From Moraxellaceae bacterium UBA2477 (GTDB lineage: Bacteria; Pseudomonadota; Gammaproteobacteria; Pseudomonadales; Moraxellaceae), in NCBI GenBank assembly GCA_002342025.1, contig DDPD01000009.1, forward strand, positions 1-40,502: a DNA stretch of 40,502 nucleotides, given 5' to 3'. The translations under genes were made by a program, and so were the position numbers. The notes under the pieces are model-generated. The model had not been told where the DNA came from. It searched no databases and saw only the letters and a list, made by a program, of their open reading frames with translations. Of this stretch, positions 1-8,837 are shown piece by piece (within the stretch, counting starts at the first letter, position 1; each line of letters begins with the position of its first letter).

Positions 1-350
1 CGAGTCTGTGGCATGGGGCCGTCAACCGAGTCTACGAGCAGGCAGACGGAGTCAACCATGGACAGTACACGTTCCACTTCACCACCGAAGTCGGCGTGAC
101 CTGGGGTGTCGACGATGTTGATGCGGTATTCCTGGCCATCACGAGCATCCGTCCAGCGGATGGCGGTGTTCTTGGCCAAAATGGTAATGCCACGCTCTTT
201 TTCCAAGTCATTGGAATCCATCACGCGTTCTACGTCGTTGCCACGATCACCAAAGGTGCCGGACTGCTGCAAGAGCTTGTCTACCAGCGTGGTTTTGCCA
301 TGGTCAACGTGGGCGATAATAGCGATGTTACGAATTTGTTTGATGGACAC
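1..350 (-). CDS. typA: TypA/BipA ribosome-associated GTPase, N-terminal part (cut by window edge)
   Basis: Only the first 116 codons are inside the window; the gene runs off the left edge. The fragment is the GTPase domain of a translational GTPase: the P-loop AHVDHGKTT is at residues 13-21, switch I RGITI at 53-57 and the G3 box DTPGH at 81-85. The pattern IRNIAIIAHVDHGKTTLVD with QQSGTF is characteristic of TypA/BipA rather than EF-G or LepA. Family knowledge: BipA binds 70S/50S ribosomes and helps large-subunit assembly, especially under cold and stress. The start is inferred as GTG at 348-350 because homology begins there; no strong ribosome binding site is visible. It is transcribed away from the ompA-like gene's terminator, so it has its own promoter somewhere in 351-443. 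Confidence 0.93.
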   Translation of the reverse strand, partial: MSIKQIRNIAIIAHVDHGKTTLVDKLLQQSGTFGDRGNDVERVMDSNDLEKERGITILAKNTAIRWTDARDGQEYRINIVDTPGHADFGGEVERVLSMVDSVCLLVDSVDGPMPQT

Positions 351-443
351 AGTGGGTCTCGGACAGCGGTCAAAATTTGGGCGCGAAGTATAGCCGATAT
401 TTGCTTTCAGTTGTTGACGCGGTTTTACCCTGAGCCCGAAAGC

Positions 444-473
444 AAAAAAGGCCGCTCAATGAGCGACCTTTTT
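444..473 (-). terminator. Rho-independent terminator of the OmpA-family gene
   Basis: An A-rich/T-rich flanked hairpin: AAAAAGGCCGCTC (+ strand) pairs with GAGCGACCTTTTT across the loop AAT, with one G·U wobble when read on the minus strand. It lies 36 bases beyond the stop codon of the minus-strand ompA-like gene, and a run of T follows the stem on that strand. Confidence 0.8.
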
Positions 474-508
474 CGGTTCAGTCAGTGGCTGCCGAAGCAG
501 CGCGAGAC

Positions 509-1606
509 TTACTTCTTGATGATGACCTTTACTTCACCTTGAGCCACCGCAACAACGCGACGGTTCTTGGTCTGGCCTTCAACTGTTTTGTTGTCAGCTA
601 CTGGCTGCGAAGCACCGTAGCCCTTAGCGGAAACGCGATCTGCAGCGATGCCGTAAGTTTTGGTCAGAACGTCAGCCACGGCGTTTGCACGGTCTTGGCT
701 GAGCTGGTCGTTGAGCTGAGCGCTACCGCGTGAGTCAGTGTGACCCTGCACTTCAACTTTGGCTGTTGGATATTCTTTCATCAGCTTAGCAACGGCTTCA
801 ATTTCAGCATTAAAGGCTGGCTTAACAATCGACTTGTTGGTGTCAAAGAGCACGCGAATTTCTTTGGCAACCGTTTCAGTCAACATTTTTGGGCAACCGT
901 TGGCATCAACCACAACCGTGGTTGGTGTGCCTGGGCACTTGTCGAAGCTGTTGGCAACGCCATCTTTATCGTCATCACCATCGACAACAGGAGCTACAGG
1001 AGCTACAGGAGCTACAGGAGCTACAGGAGCCAAAACGGCTGGAGCAGCAGCAACAGTCTTGGAGCCGCCGAATGCGTAGAGCACACCGACCGAAGCGATG
1101 CCATCTACGTTGTTCTGCATGGAGTCTTCAACGTATTGAACGCCACGAACTTCGCCACGCAGGGACAGGTTGTTAGCGAGCTGGTAAAAGGCACCAACTG
1201 CAGCGTTGACAATAGTAGTGTCAAATGTGCCGTTGTTAGCGCCAGCGTTTTCAACTTTCACACGCGACTGACCGCCACCGACCAGAACATACGGCTGGAA
1301 GTTGTTAGCGGTGTTAAAGCGGTAGTAAGCATCCAATGTGGTGTTTTGGAAGCGTGCGTCGCCACCGGAGTTTTGCAGATCAGCTTGGGTTTGGCCGAAG
1401 CGCGCCTCCAAGCCAACACTTGGGTTTACACGGTAACCTAAGGCGATGGAGCCAGTGTTGGTGCCATCTTCCATTGCGCCGCCACGCAGGTCGTTATCAA
1501 ACATGTGGTAGCCAACCATCGGGCTAACAGTGAATTCGGCATGAGCTGCCATGGCGGAAGAAGCCAAGATTGTGGCCACAGCGAGTTGATGCAATTTCAT
1601 AGTCAT
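509..1606 (-). CDS. ompA: OmpA-family outer-membrane porin with C-terminal peptidoglycan-binding domain
   Basis: A 365-residue exported protein. Residues 1-23 form a signal peptide with a probable cut after AHA. Residues 24-180 are an OmpA-like eight-stranded barrel with alternating aromatic/Gly-rich strands. A Pro-Val-Ala hinge at about 190-208 is followed by a short calcium-binding TSP3-like stretch (DGDDDKDGVANSFDKCPGTP). Residues 245-350 are the OmpA C-terminal domain, with GHTDSRGSAQLNDQLSQDRA carrying the Asp and Arg that bind diaminopimelate in this family. The hinge is encoded by a perfect 9-bp tandem repeat (see 993-1028). Two in-frame ATGs, 1606 and 1600, both follow AAGGA; 1606 is used here but 1600 is equally possible. 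It probably anchors the outer membrane to peptidoglycan. The C-terminal half resembles Moraxellaceae OmpA. A strong terminator follows. Confidence 0.93.
   Translation of the reverse strand: MTMKLHQLAVATILASSAMAAHAEFTVSPMVGYHMFDNDLRGGAMEDGTNTGSIALGYRVNPSVGLEARFGQTQADLQNSGGDARFQNTTLDAYYRFNTANNFQPYVLVGGGQSRVKVENAGANNGTFDTTIVNAAVGAFYQLANNLSLRGEVRGVQYVEDSMQNNVDGIASVGVLYAFGGSKTVAAAPAVLAPVAPVAPVAPVAPVVDGDDDKDGVANSFDKCPGTPTTVVVDANGCPKMLTETVAKEIRVLFDTNKSIVKPAFNAEIEAVAKLMKEYPTAKVEVQGHTDSRGSAQLNDQLSQDRANAVADVLTKTYGIAADRVSAKGYGASQPVADNKTVEGQTKNRRVVAVAQGEVKVIIKK
993..1028. repeat. Four perfect copies of a 9-bp tandem repeat inside the OmpA hinge
   Basis: The unit GCTACAGGA (+ strand) occurs four times head to tail, with a partial copy just before (984-992). 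Read on the coding strand it gives repeated Pro-Val-Ala. The unit is a multiple of three, so gain or loss of copies would change the hinge length without a frameshift. Confidence 0.95.
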
Positions 1607-1639
1607 TTAGTCCTTTTGCAGGTTGTATAATGCGAAGCA

Positions 1640-1668
1640 AGGGTAAGAGCCCACGCTAAATTCGTCAA
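1640..1668 (-). promoter_or_regulatory. Candidate sigma-70 promoter for the OmpA-family gene
   Basis: On the minus strand TTGACG (1663-1668) and TACCCT (1640-1645) are separated by 17 bases. The -35 element is good and the -10 element is poor. It lies in the 145-bp region between the divergent ompA-like gene and hslO. No convincing promoter for hslO was recognised there. Confidence 0.35.
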
Positions 1669-1751
1669 ACAAAATCCGACGAGGTAGATAAAACGCAATC
1701 AAACCCTTGTCGTTTACACACAAACTGTAACATAAGCGAGATTTCAACGTA

Positions 1752-2627
1752 ATGAATCATTTGCAGCGGTTTCAATTTCTCGACGGTGCTGTGCGCGGTG
1801 AGATATGCCAGCTGAGCGAGGCCTATCAAGCGGTGCTGTCGCGACATGAATATCCTGCGCCGATTAAGGGATTACTAGGCGAGGCATTAAGCGGCGTTGC
1901 ACTCATTGCGGCGAATCTAAAATTCGAAGGTTGTTTGATTCTGCAAATACAGGGCAATGGCCCAATGTCGGTGCTCATGGTTGAGTGTAATCACTTGGGC
2001 GAACTTCGTGGCATTGCTCGCTATGATGAAGCCGAAATGGCCTTGCAGTTCGACCACAGCTGGACTGCTTTAGCGGGCCAGGGGCAACTGATTCTCACGA
2101 TAGATCCAGAAGACGGCGAGCGTTACCAAGGCATCGTGGCATTAGAGGGCGAGTCCTTAGCTGCCGCGCTGGCCGGCTACTTTGCTCAATCTGAACAATT
2201 ACCGACCTACTTCAATTTAGCCGCTGATGGCCAGCACGCAGGCGGCCTCATGTTGCAGGTGCTGCCGCAAATAGATGAGAGCCAAGACGACGACTTGTGG
2301 GGTCGAGCACAGGGATTGGCACAAACGCTAAAAAAAGAAGAGCTATTGGGCCTATCGGCCGAAGAAGTGCTCTATCGACTCTTTCATGAAGAGCAGGTGG
2401 AACTCTACCCCGAGGCTGAGTTGCGCTTTCACTGCAGTTGTTCGCGGGAGCGAAGCGGAAATGCCCTGCGTGCCATTGATTTGGACGAGTTGCTTGAAAT
2501 TGCGGATGAGCAACAAGGGCAAATTGAGGTGGATTGCCAGTTCTGTCGGCAAAAATATGTTTTCGACAGTATCGACTTACGACAATTGCACCTGCCCGCA
2601 GCTATCGCGCCTGATAGCGTTCAATAA
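1752..2627 (+). CDS. hslO: Hsp33 redox-regulated holdase chaperone
   Basis: A 291-residue cytoplasmic protein matching Hsp33 along its whole length. The N-terminal core spans about 1-180, and the C-terminal zinc switch has cysteines 228 and 230 (HCSCSRER) and 262 and 265 (CQFC), the CxC...CxxC arrangement that holds zinc when reduced. Family knowledge: oxidation to two disulfides with zinc loss unfolds the linker and activates a holdase that protects proteins during oxidative plus heat stress. All four redox cysteines are present, so the protein should be functional. It is divergent from the ompA-like gene and convergent with envZ, with only three bases between the two stop codons. In E. coli hslO lies near the envZ/ompR region of the map, so the neighbourhood is conventional. 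Confidence 0.95.
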   Translation: MNHLQRFQFLDGAVRGEICQLSEAYQAVLSRHEYPAPIKGLLGEALSGVALIAANLKFEGCLILQIQGNGPMSVLMVECNHLGELRGIARYDEAEMALQFDHSWTALAGQGQLILTIDPEDGERYQGIVALEGESLAAALAGYFAQSEQLPTYFNLAADGQHAGGLMLQVLPQIDESQDDDLWGRAQGLAQTLKKEELLGLSAEEVLYRLFHEEQVELYPEAELRFHCSCSRERSGNALRAIDLDELLEIADEQQGQIEVDCQFCRQKYVFDSIDLRQLHLPAAIAPDSVQ

Positions 2628-2630
2628 AGC

Positions 2631-3986
2631 CTAGCGTGACAGACGTAAATTCGCTTTTAACGGTAACTCTATCAGCAGCTCTAGGCCGCCATCTTGAGCA
2701 TTGCCCAACTGAATGCGGCCACGGTGTTGACGAACAATGCGCGCAACTATTGCTAGCCCCAAGCCCGAGCCTTGCGTGCTTCGGGCTTGCTCACCACGCT
2801 GAAAGGGCTGCATGAGCTCTTCTGCACGCGACATTTCTATCCCCGGTCCATGATCTCGACAACGCAAGCAGATGCGATCTGCCAACGCCCATGTTTTTAC
2901 CTCAAACGGCCCAGCGCCGTAGCGCAGGGTGTTTTGAATGAGGTTAGCTAGCACGCGCTTGAAGGACAGGCGGCGCAGGGAAATGATAGGAAGGGGTTGT
3001 TGGTCCAAAATCACTTCTAATTGGCTATGAACCTGATGGGCTACTTCCAGTAGAAGTTCGTTGAGATCAACGGGCTCTATTGGCTCCTCTGAGCCATCCC
3101 GCATAAAGGCTATGAACTGGTCGAGGATGGCATCCATGTCTTCGATATCAAGAATCATGCCTTCAGCAAGATCAGTATCACGCAGCATTTCTGCGGTGAG
3201 ACGCAGGCGTGTTAAAGGTGTTCGCAGGTCGTGTGAAATACCGGCGAGCATGACCGTTCGCTCGCGCTCAGCTTGTCGAATCTGGTCGGTCATCAAGTTA
3301 AAGGCGCGATTGACGGCGCGAATTTCGGTGGGCCCACTATGAATATCGAGTTTCGTGCTGTGCAGGCCACGACCGACGCGAATGGCCGCGAGTTGCAGGC
3401 GCTTCAATGGGCGGTTGAGCTGCCTCGCCAATACAATAATAGCCATGACGGATAATAAAGGTACGCCGAGGATCCAACCTAAGATAATGGCTGGGCTGTA
3501 TTGCTGAATAAAGCGCAGTTCCTCAGAGACCCACATCGGCGTTTGGGTCGGCGCTTTAATCCACAACGTTGGAATAGGTTTGAATTCGAAATAAACCTGC
3601 GCCGAAGCATTCAGTTCACTTTCAAGTTGTTTTTGAAAGCGATCGGTAAAAAGCTCGGCAAACCATTTGTCGCTAGGGCGTGGAAATTTTGCAGGATCAC
3701 GAATGACATTTAAATTGCCGAATTGCTTGAGTTCGGTGTCGATAATTTCTGGAGATGGAGAGCCCGTTGCATCAGCGTTTCGCAGCAGATCCAAGCGAAT
3801 GGCTGAGCTATGCGCATGTTGCTTTATTTCGGGCAGATATAAATTTTTCCAAAAGAATGCGATAGACAGTACCTGACTGACCAGCACCACAATGCCAATA
3901 ACCAAGGTCGTGCGCATGAAGCTGGAGCGCGGTTTCAGGTTTTGAATCCAGCCCTTCTGGGGTAATGCCACCGACGCTTGCTTCAT
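2631..3986 (-). CDS. envZ: EnvZ-type osmosensor histidine kinase
   Basis: A 451-residue inner-membrane sensor kinase. Two membrane segments (about 26-46 and 165-187) flank a periplasmic loop of about 118 residues. A HAMP linker follows at 188-240. The dimerisation/phosphoacceptor helix carries His252 in AGISHDLRTPLTRLRL, an exact EnvZ-type H-box. The ATPase domain has the N-box (residues 345-353, Asn348/Asn352), the G1 box (DHGPGI, 378-383) and the G2 box (GSGLGLAI, 406-413). The start is taken as ATG 3986, two bases after the ompR stop and preceded by CAAGG. In-frame codons further upstream lie inside ompR and are less likely. It is co-transcribed with ompR. The family phosphorylates and dephosphorylates OmpR in response to osmolarity and acid. 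Confidence 0.94.
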   Translation of the reverse strand: MKQASVALPQKGWIQNLKPRSSFMRTTLVIGIVVLVSQVLSIAFFWKNLYLPEIKQHAHSSAIRLDLLRNADATGSPSPEIIDTELKQFGNLNVIRDPAKFPRPSDKWFAELFTDRFQKQLESELNASAQVYFEFKPIPTLWIKAPTQTPMWVSEELRFIQQYSPAIILGWILGVPLLSVMAIIVLARQLNRPLKRLQLAAIRVGRGLHSTKLDIHSGPTEIRAVNRAFNLMTDQIRQAERERTVMLAGISHDLRTPLTRLRLTAEMLRDTDLAEGMILDIEDMDAILDQFIAFMRDGSEEPIEPVDLNELLLEVAHQVHSQLEVILDQQPLPIISLRRLSFKRVLANLIQNTLRYGAGPFEVKTWALADRICLRCRDHGPGIEMSRAEELMQPFQRGEQARSTQGSGLGLAIVARIVRQHRGRIQLGNAQDGGLELLIELPLKANLRLSR

Positions 3987-3987
3987 A

Positions 3988-4728
3988 TTAGCCTTGGCCA
4001 TCCGGCACAAAGACATAGCCTATGCCCCACACGGTTTGGATGTAGCGTGCGCGTGCGGGGTTTTCTTCAATCATCCGGCGCAGGCGCGAGACCTGAACAT
4101 CAATCGAGCGCTCCATAGCGCCCCATTCGCGACCACGAGCGAGCGACATGAGTTTGTCGCGGGTGAGGGGTTCGCGGGGATGCTGCACCAGCGCTTTGAG
4201 TACGGCGAACTCGCCGGTGGTGAGGTTAACCGTTTCGCCATCACGGGTGAGTTGGCGGGTCGAAAGGTCGAGGCTCCAAGGGCCAAAATTGACGGTCTCG
4301 GCGGTGTGTGATGGCGCTCCCGGCAGTTCGCGAGACTGTCGGCGCATGACGGCCTTCATCCGCGCCAACAGCTCCTGCGGATTAAACGGTTTCGGCAGGT
4401 AGTCATCGGCTCCAGCTTCAAGACCGCTAATGCGATCGCTGTCGGCACCACGGGCGGTGAGCATGATGATGGGTGTGTTGTTGCCGGCATCCCGTAGGCG
4501 TTTGCAGATGGTCAGGCCATCTTCGCCAGGCAGCATGAAGTCGAGCACGATGAGCGCGAAGAGTTCGCGAGCCAGCGTGCGGTCCATCTGGATAGCATCG
4601 GCGACGGTACGTACGGCAAAACCCTGATCCTCGAGAAAGCGCTGGAGCAGGTTGCGTAGTCGCACATCATCATCGACGACTAGAATTCGGAGTTGTTCTT
4701 TCGGCGATTCGCTGCTGGCGGATTCCAT
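3988..4728 (-). CDS. ompR: OmpR-type DNA-binding response regulator
   Basis: A 246-residue response regulator. The receiver domain (about 13-130) has the acidic pair Asp19/Asp20, phosphoacceptor Asp63 (LIVLDFMLPGEDG), Thr91 and Lys113 (LPKPF). The winged-helix DNA-binding domain (about 150-242) has the OmpR/PhoB signature ERSIDVQVSRLRRMIEENP. ATG 4728 is preferred because GAGGA lies five bases upstream and homology begins just after it; an in-frame start at 4791 would add a 21-residue unrelated leader. The gene is followed immediately by envZ. It is divergent from tex, and the two would share the 4729-4895 region for control. The targets are expected to be outer-membrane protein genes. The ompA-like gene 2.4 kb away is a possible target, but no OmpR site was identified. 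Confidence 0.95.
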   Translation of the reverse strand: MESASSESPKEQLRILVVDDDVRLRNLLQRFLEDQGFAVRTVADAIQMDRTLARELFALIVLDFMLPGEDGLTICKRLRDAGNNTPIIMLTARGADSDRISGLEAGADDYLPKPFNPQELLARMKAVMRRQSRELPGAPSHTAETVNFGPWSLDLSTRQLTRDGETVNLTTGEFAVLKALVQHPREPLTRDKLMSLARGREWGAMERSIDVQVSRLRRMIEENPARARYIQTVWGIGYVFVPDGQG

Positions 4729-4834
4729 GCGTGTCCTCGGGCAAGCTAAGCGGATGTAGGTTAGCCCAGAGTGTACGCAGCACTCGCGCATTTGCCTATG
4801 TCAGCGCGGCAGATGTCGCGCGAGCCATTCTGCG

Positions 4835-4840
4835 TATAAT
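4835..4840 (+). promoter_or_regulatory. Candidate -10 element for tex
   Basis: A perfect TATAAT lies 55 bases upstream of the chosen tex start, in the ompR/tex divergent region. No good -35 hexamer is found at 16-18 bases, so the promoter would depend on an activator or other contacts. Confidence 0.4.
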
Positions 4841-4895
4841 CCGGCTCTCTTCAAGCGTCCTTGCGGCGCTGCTTATTGATTTGCCGAGTGTGTAC

Positions 4896-7235
4896 ATGTC
4901 ATCGATTGCCCAACAGATTGCCCGCGAATTATCCGTCCGTACCGAGCAGGTCGAAGCCACCATTACGCTGCTTGATGGCGGTGCCACTGTGCCGTTTATC
5001 GCGCGCTATCGAAAAGAAGTGACCGGTGAGCTCGATGATACTCAGCTGCGTAATCTCGAAGAGCGTCTGCTGTATTTGCGTGAGCTGGAAGATCGCCGCG
5101 CCGCCATCCTGAAAAGCATTCAGGAGCAAGGCAAACTTGATGACGCCCTAAAGGCACAAATTCTCTCAGCCGATACCAAGTCGCGTTTAGAGGACTTGTA
5201 TTTGCCCTTTAAGCCCAAGCGCACCAGCAAAGGCTTGCAGGCCTTGGCCGCTGGCATCGGTCCATTAGCGGACATGCTGTTGGCAGAGCCCACGCGCGTG
5301 CCGGAGCAGGAGGCGCTGGCGTTCATCAAGCCGGTGGCGGACGAAGGTGGCGTGGCGTATCCGGATGTGAAAGCGGTGCTGGAAGGCGCGCGGCATATTC
5401 TTATGGAGCGTTTTGCTGAGCAGGCCGACCTGCTCGCTACTCTGCGGCAGTATTTGAAAGACAGAGCGCAGATCAGTGCGCGCGTCATCGTCGGCAAGGA
5501 AAACGAAGGGGCGAAGTTCCGCGACTATTTTGAGCATGACGAGAAGTGGGCGGATGCGCCGTCGCATCGGGCGCTGGCTATCTTTCGTGGCCGCAACGAG
5601 GGCTTTCTGAGCATGAGCCTGACCTTGCCGGATGCCGCTGAAAGCGTCGTGCATCCCTGCGAGGCGGTGATTGCCTCTGCCGTGGGTATTGCTGACTTGG
5701 GCCGTCCAGCTGATGCGTGGTTACGTGAAGTGGTGCGCTGGACCTGGCGTGTGAAGCTGCTCACGCATCTCGAAACCGAGTTGCTTACCGAATTGAAAGT
5801 GCGTGCCGAAGAAGAGGCTATTCGCGTCTTTGCGCGCAATATGAAAGATTTGCTGATGTCGGCGCCGGCCGGTTTGCGTCCGACATTGGGGCTGGATCCC
5901 GGCCTGCGCACGGGTTGCAAAGTGGCGGTGGTGGACGGCACCGGCAAGCTCGTCGCCAATACCACCATCTTCCCGCATGAGCCACGCAAGGACTGGGACG
6001 GCTCGTTGCATACACTAGCCAAACTGTGCGCTGAGCATAAAGTTGAGTTGGTGGCGATTGGCAACGGCACGGCATCGCGCGAGTCCGATAAGCTCGTGGC
6101 CGAACTCATGAAGAAGCATCCCGAGCTGAAGCTGACCAAGATTGTCGTCAGCGAAGCCGGTGCGTCGGTTTACTCGGCGTCTGAGTTGGCGGCGCGCGAG
6201 TTTCCAAATCTGGATGTAACCTTCCGTGGAGCGGTGTCGATTGCTCGCCGCCTACAAGACCCATTGGCGGAGCTGGTGAAGATCGAACCGAAGGCGATTG
6301 GCGTCGGTCAATATCAACACGATGTGAATCAGGTGAAACTGGCGCGCATGCTCGATGCCGTCGTGGAAGATTGTGTGAACGCGGTTGGCGTGGATGTGAA
6401 TACGGCCTCCGCACCCCTGCTTGCTCGCATCGCCGGCCTGAATGCGACGCTGGCGCAAAACATCGTGAATTTCCGTGACACCAATGGCGTCTTTGCCTCG
6501 CGTGAAGCCCTGTTGCAGGTGCCGCGTTTTGGCGAGCGTACCTTTGAGCAGGCAGCGGGCTTCTTGCGCGTGTCAGGTGGGAGTAATCCACTAGATGCGT
6601 CGGCCGTGCATCCCGAGTCCTACCCGGTGGTGCACAAGTTGCTGGCAAGCACGGGAAAAAGTCTGCCAGAGCTGCTCTCCGATCCACGCTACTTACGTGC
6701 GGTGAATGCTGAGCAGTTTGTCGATGAGCGTTTTGGTTTGCCGACCGTGCGTGACATTTTGCGTGAATTGGAGAAGCCGGGCCGTGACCCACGCCCTGAG
6801 TTCAAGGCGGCAGTTTTTAGCGAAACGGTCACTGAAATTAGCGACCTTAAGCCGGGCATGGTGCTGGAGGGCGTGGTGACGAATGTCACGGCGTTTGGCG
6901 CCTTCGTGGACATTGGCGTGCATCAGGATGGACTGGTACACATTTCCGTGCTGTCCGATAAATTCATTAAGGATCCGCATGAGGCGGTGAAAGCGGGCGA
7001 CATCGTGAAGGTGAAAGTGGTGGAGGTGGATGTGGCGCGTAAACGCATTGCTCTATCCTGCCGCTTAAATGACACCCCAGCACCCGCCGCGCGCGCAGGT
7101 CGTGACGACAATAAGCCGGCGACGCGTAGCGCCCAGCCAGCGCGAGGCGGTCAGCGTGCCTCTGCGCCAACGTCTGCTGGACAGGTTGGCGGTACACTCG
7201 GTGACCTGTTCCGCAAAGCAGGCGTGACCCGATGA
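4896..7235 (+). CDS. tex: Tex/YhgF RNA-binding transcription accessory protein
   Basis: A 779-residue protein, against 773 for E. coli YhgF. The order is: N-terminal helical Tex domain with FIARYRKEVTGELDD near residue 30; a YqgF/RNase H-like fold near residues 330-450 with GLDPGLRTGCKVAVVD; helix-hairpin-helix repeats at about 495-565; and an S1 RNA-binding domain at 650-727 with GVVTNVTAFGAFVDIGVHQDG. A low-complexity Ala/Arg/Gly tail (728-779) ends in GDLFRKAGVTR. Family knowledge: Tex binds RNA/DNA, was found as a regulator of toxin expression in Bordetella, and associates with transcription; its exact role is unsettled. The start is ATG 4896, where homology begins; an in-frame start at 4731 would add 55 unrelated residues overlapping the ompR promoter region. 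gshA follows 25 bases downstream. Confidence 0.95.
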   Translation: MSSIAQQIARELSVRTEQVEATITLLDGGATVPFIARYRKEVTGELDDTQLRNLEERLLYLRELEDRRAAILKSIQEQGKLDDALKAQILSADTKSRLEDLYLPFKPKRTSKGLQALAAGIGPLADMLLAEPTRVPEQEALAFIKPVADEGGVAYPDVKAVLEGARHILMERFAEQADLLATLRQYLKDRAQISARVIVGKENEGAKFRDYFEHDEKWADAPSHRALAIFRGRNEGFLSMSLTLPDAAESVVHPCEAVIASAVGIADLGRPADAWLREVVRWTWRVKLLTHLETELLTELKVRAEEEAIRVFARNMKDLLMSAPAGLRPTLGLDPGLRTGCKVAVVDGTGKLVANTTIFPHEPRKDWDGSLHTLAKLCAEHKVELVAIGNGTASRESDKLVAELMKKHPELKLTKIVVSEAGASVYSASELAAREFPNLDVTFRGAVSIARRLQDPLAELVKIEPKAIGVGQYQHDVNQVKLARMLDAVVEDCVNAVGVDVNTASAPLLARIAGLNATLAQNIVNFRDTNGVFASREALLQVPRFGERTFEQAAGFLRVSGGSNPLDASAVHPESYPVVHKLLASTGKSLPELLSDPRYLRAVNAEQFVDERFGLPTVRDILRELEKPGRDPRPEFKAAVFSETVTEISDLKPGMVLEGVVTNVTAFGAFVDIGVHQDGLVHISVLSDKFIKDPHEAVKAGDIVKVKVVEVDVARKRIALSCRLNDTPAPAARAGRDDNKPATRSAQPARGGQRASAPTSAGQVGGTLGDLFRKAGVTR

Positions 7236-7260
7236 TGATGGCATGGCGAGGGAGACACTG

Positions 7261-8817
7261 ATGGATGCCACATTGATGCAGCAATTAGCTTGGTTAGAGC
7301 GCGAACCTGAGTGTCTGCAAGGCATGCAACGCGGCCTTGAAAAAGAGGCGCTGCGTGTACAGCCCGATGGATGGCTGGCACAGACGCCTCATGCCGCCGC
7401 ATTGGGCTCTGCACTGACGCATCCCAACATCACCACGGATTACTCGGAAGCACTCATCGAGTTGATCACGCCACCCTGCGACAGCATCTCTTCGGCACTG
7501 GGCTGGCTTGATGACGTGCATCGTTATGTCTATGCCAACATCGGCAGCGAGCGCCTCTGGGTCAATTCCATGCCGTGCAAGCTCGGCCCGGACAGCAATA
7601 TCCCGCTGGCGCAGTACGGCAGCTCCAACATCGGCCGCATGAAGACGCTGTACCGACACGGCCTGGGTCTGCGCTATGGCCGTCGCATGCAAACCATCGC
7701 CGGCATTCACTACAACCTGTCGTTCCCCGACAGCTTCTGGCAGCGCTGGCAGCAGCAGGCGGGCGATACCCGCTCGCTGCAAGATTTCAAATCGGAGAAG
7801 TACCTGAGTTTGGTGCGTAACTTCCAGCGCCATAGCTGGTTGCTACTCTACCTGTTGGGCGCGAGTCCGGCGGTCTGTGGCACTTTCCTGGAGGGTCGCG
7901 ATCACGGCCTGAAGGCCATGCCATCGGGTACCTTGTATCTGCCGGATGCCACCTCACTGCGCATGAGCTCGCTGGGCTATCAGAACGATGCCCAGTCTGA
8001 TCTGCAGGTGTCTTATAACGCCTTGGGTGAGTACATCCATGACCTCGATCGCGCTATTCGCACGCCGTATGCGCCCTATGTGGCGGCGGGCGTGGTCAAG
8101 GATGGCGTGTATCAGCAGATCAACGCCAATATCCTGCAGATCGAAAATGAGTATTACGGCCTGATTCGGCCTAAGCGCACTATTCGCAGTGGCGAACGCC
8201 CGACGCAGGCGCTGGCGCGTCGGGGTGTGGAATATGCCGAGCTGCGTTGCGTCGATCTCGACCCATTCGAGCCACTGGGTATCAGCCGTGATAGCGCACA
8301 TTTTCTCGAAGTGTTTGCGCTGCATTGCCTGCTCAGCGACAGCCCCTTATTCACGGATGACGAATACTATCGTTTGCCATTGAATCAGCAGGCCATGGTT
8401 GAGCGCGGACGCGATGCCTCATTGCGCCTGCAAGGCAAGGCCGGCGAGGCCGATTTCCGTAGCCTGGCCGCCGAGCTTTTTGGCGAGTTACTTCCTGTAG
8501 CACAGTTGCTCGATGCGGCGCACACCACGGGTGGGTACTCTTCAGCGCTGGCCTTGCAAATCGATAAGCTTAAAGAGCCTGCCATGACCGGATCGGCCAT
8601 GGTGCTACGCAGCTTGCAAGATCACGAAGGCTGCTTCTATAGCTTTGCTCAGGACTGTGCCGATCGCATGCGTGAGCGTTTCCTGGCGCGTCCTTTGCCG
8701 GATCAGCGTATGAAAGAACTGCAGGCGCTGGCAGAAAAGTCTCTGGCCGATCAAGCGGACATGGAGGCTTTGCCACAATTGCCGTTTGATGACTTTTTAG
8801 CGGCGTATTTCGCCTGA
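7261..8817 (+). CDS. gshA: Glutamate-cysteine ligase, type 1 (gamma-proteobacterial class)
   Basis: This cytoplasmic enzyme catalyses the ATP-dependent joining of glutamate and cysteine, the first and limiting step of glutathione synthesis. With ATG 7261 it is 518 residues, the same length as E. coli GshA, and AGGGAG lies seven bases upstream; the in-frame ATG 7243 has no such site. The family blocks are present: GLEKEALRV near residue 25, TDYSEALIELITP near 60, the long motif around GSSNIGRMKTLYRHGLG near 120 and YAELRCVDLDPF near 325. No gshB is in the window. It sits between tex and dsbB, and the 20-base gap to dsbB suggests joint transcription of two thiol-redox genes. Confidence 0.96.
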   Translation: MDATLMQQLAWLEREPECLQGMQRGLEKEALRVQPDGWLAQTPHAAALGSALTHPNITTDYSEALIELITPPCDSISSALGWLDDVHRYVYANIGSERLWVNSMPCKLGPDSNIPLAQYGSSNIGRMKTLYRHGLGLRYGRRMQTIAGIHYNLSFPDSFWQRWQQQAGDTRSLQDFKSEKYLSLVRNFQRHSWLLLYLLGASPAVCGTFLEGRDHGLKAMPSGTLYLPDATSLRMSSLGYQNDAQSDLQVSYNALGEYIHDLDRAIRTPYAPYVAAGVVKDGVYQQINANILQIENEYYGLIRPKRTIRSGERPTQALARRGVEYAELRCVDLDPFEPLGISRDSAHFLEVFALHCLLSDSPLFTDDEYYRLPLNQQAMVERGRDASLRLQGKAGEADFRSLAAELFGELLPVAQLLDAAHTTGGYSSALALQIDKLKEPAMTGSAMVLRSLQDHEGCFYSFAQDCADRMRERFLARPLPDQRMKELQALAEKSLADQADMEALPQLPFDDFLAAYFA

Positions 8818-8837
8818 ATCTACTCATGAGGTGTGAC

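Noticed and set aside
740..1441. Long plus-strand open frame with a repeated Tyr-Arg-Ser motif
   Set aside because: It is the antisense shadow of the ompA-like gene; the repeat is the complement of the 9-bp hinge repeat and there is no ribosome binding site or family match.
6148..6792. 214-codon minus-strand open frame
   Set aside because: Antisense to tex, with an improbable His/Arg/Pro-rich composition and no recognisable domain.
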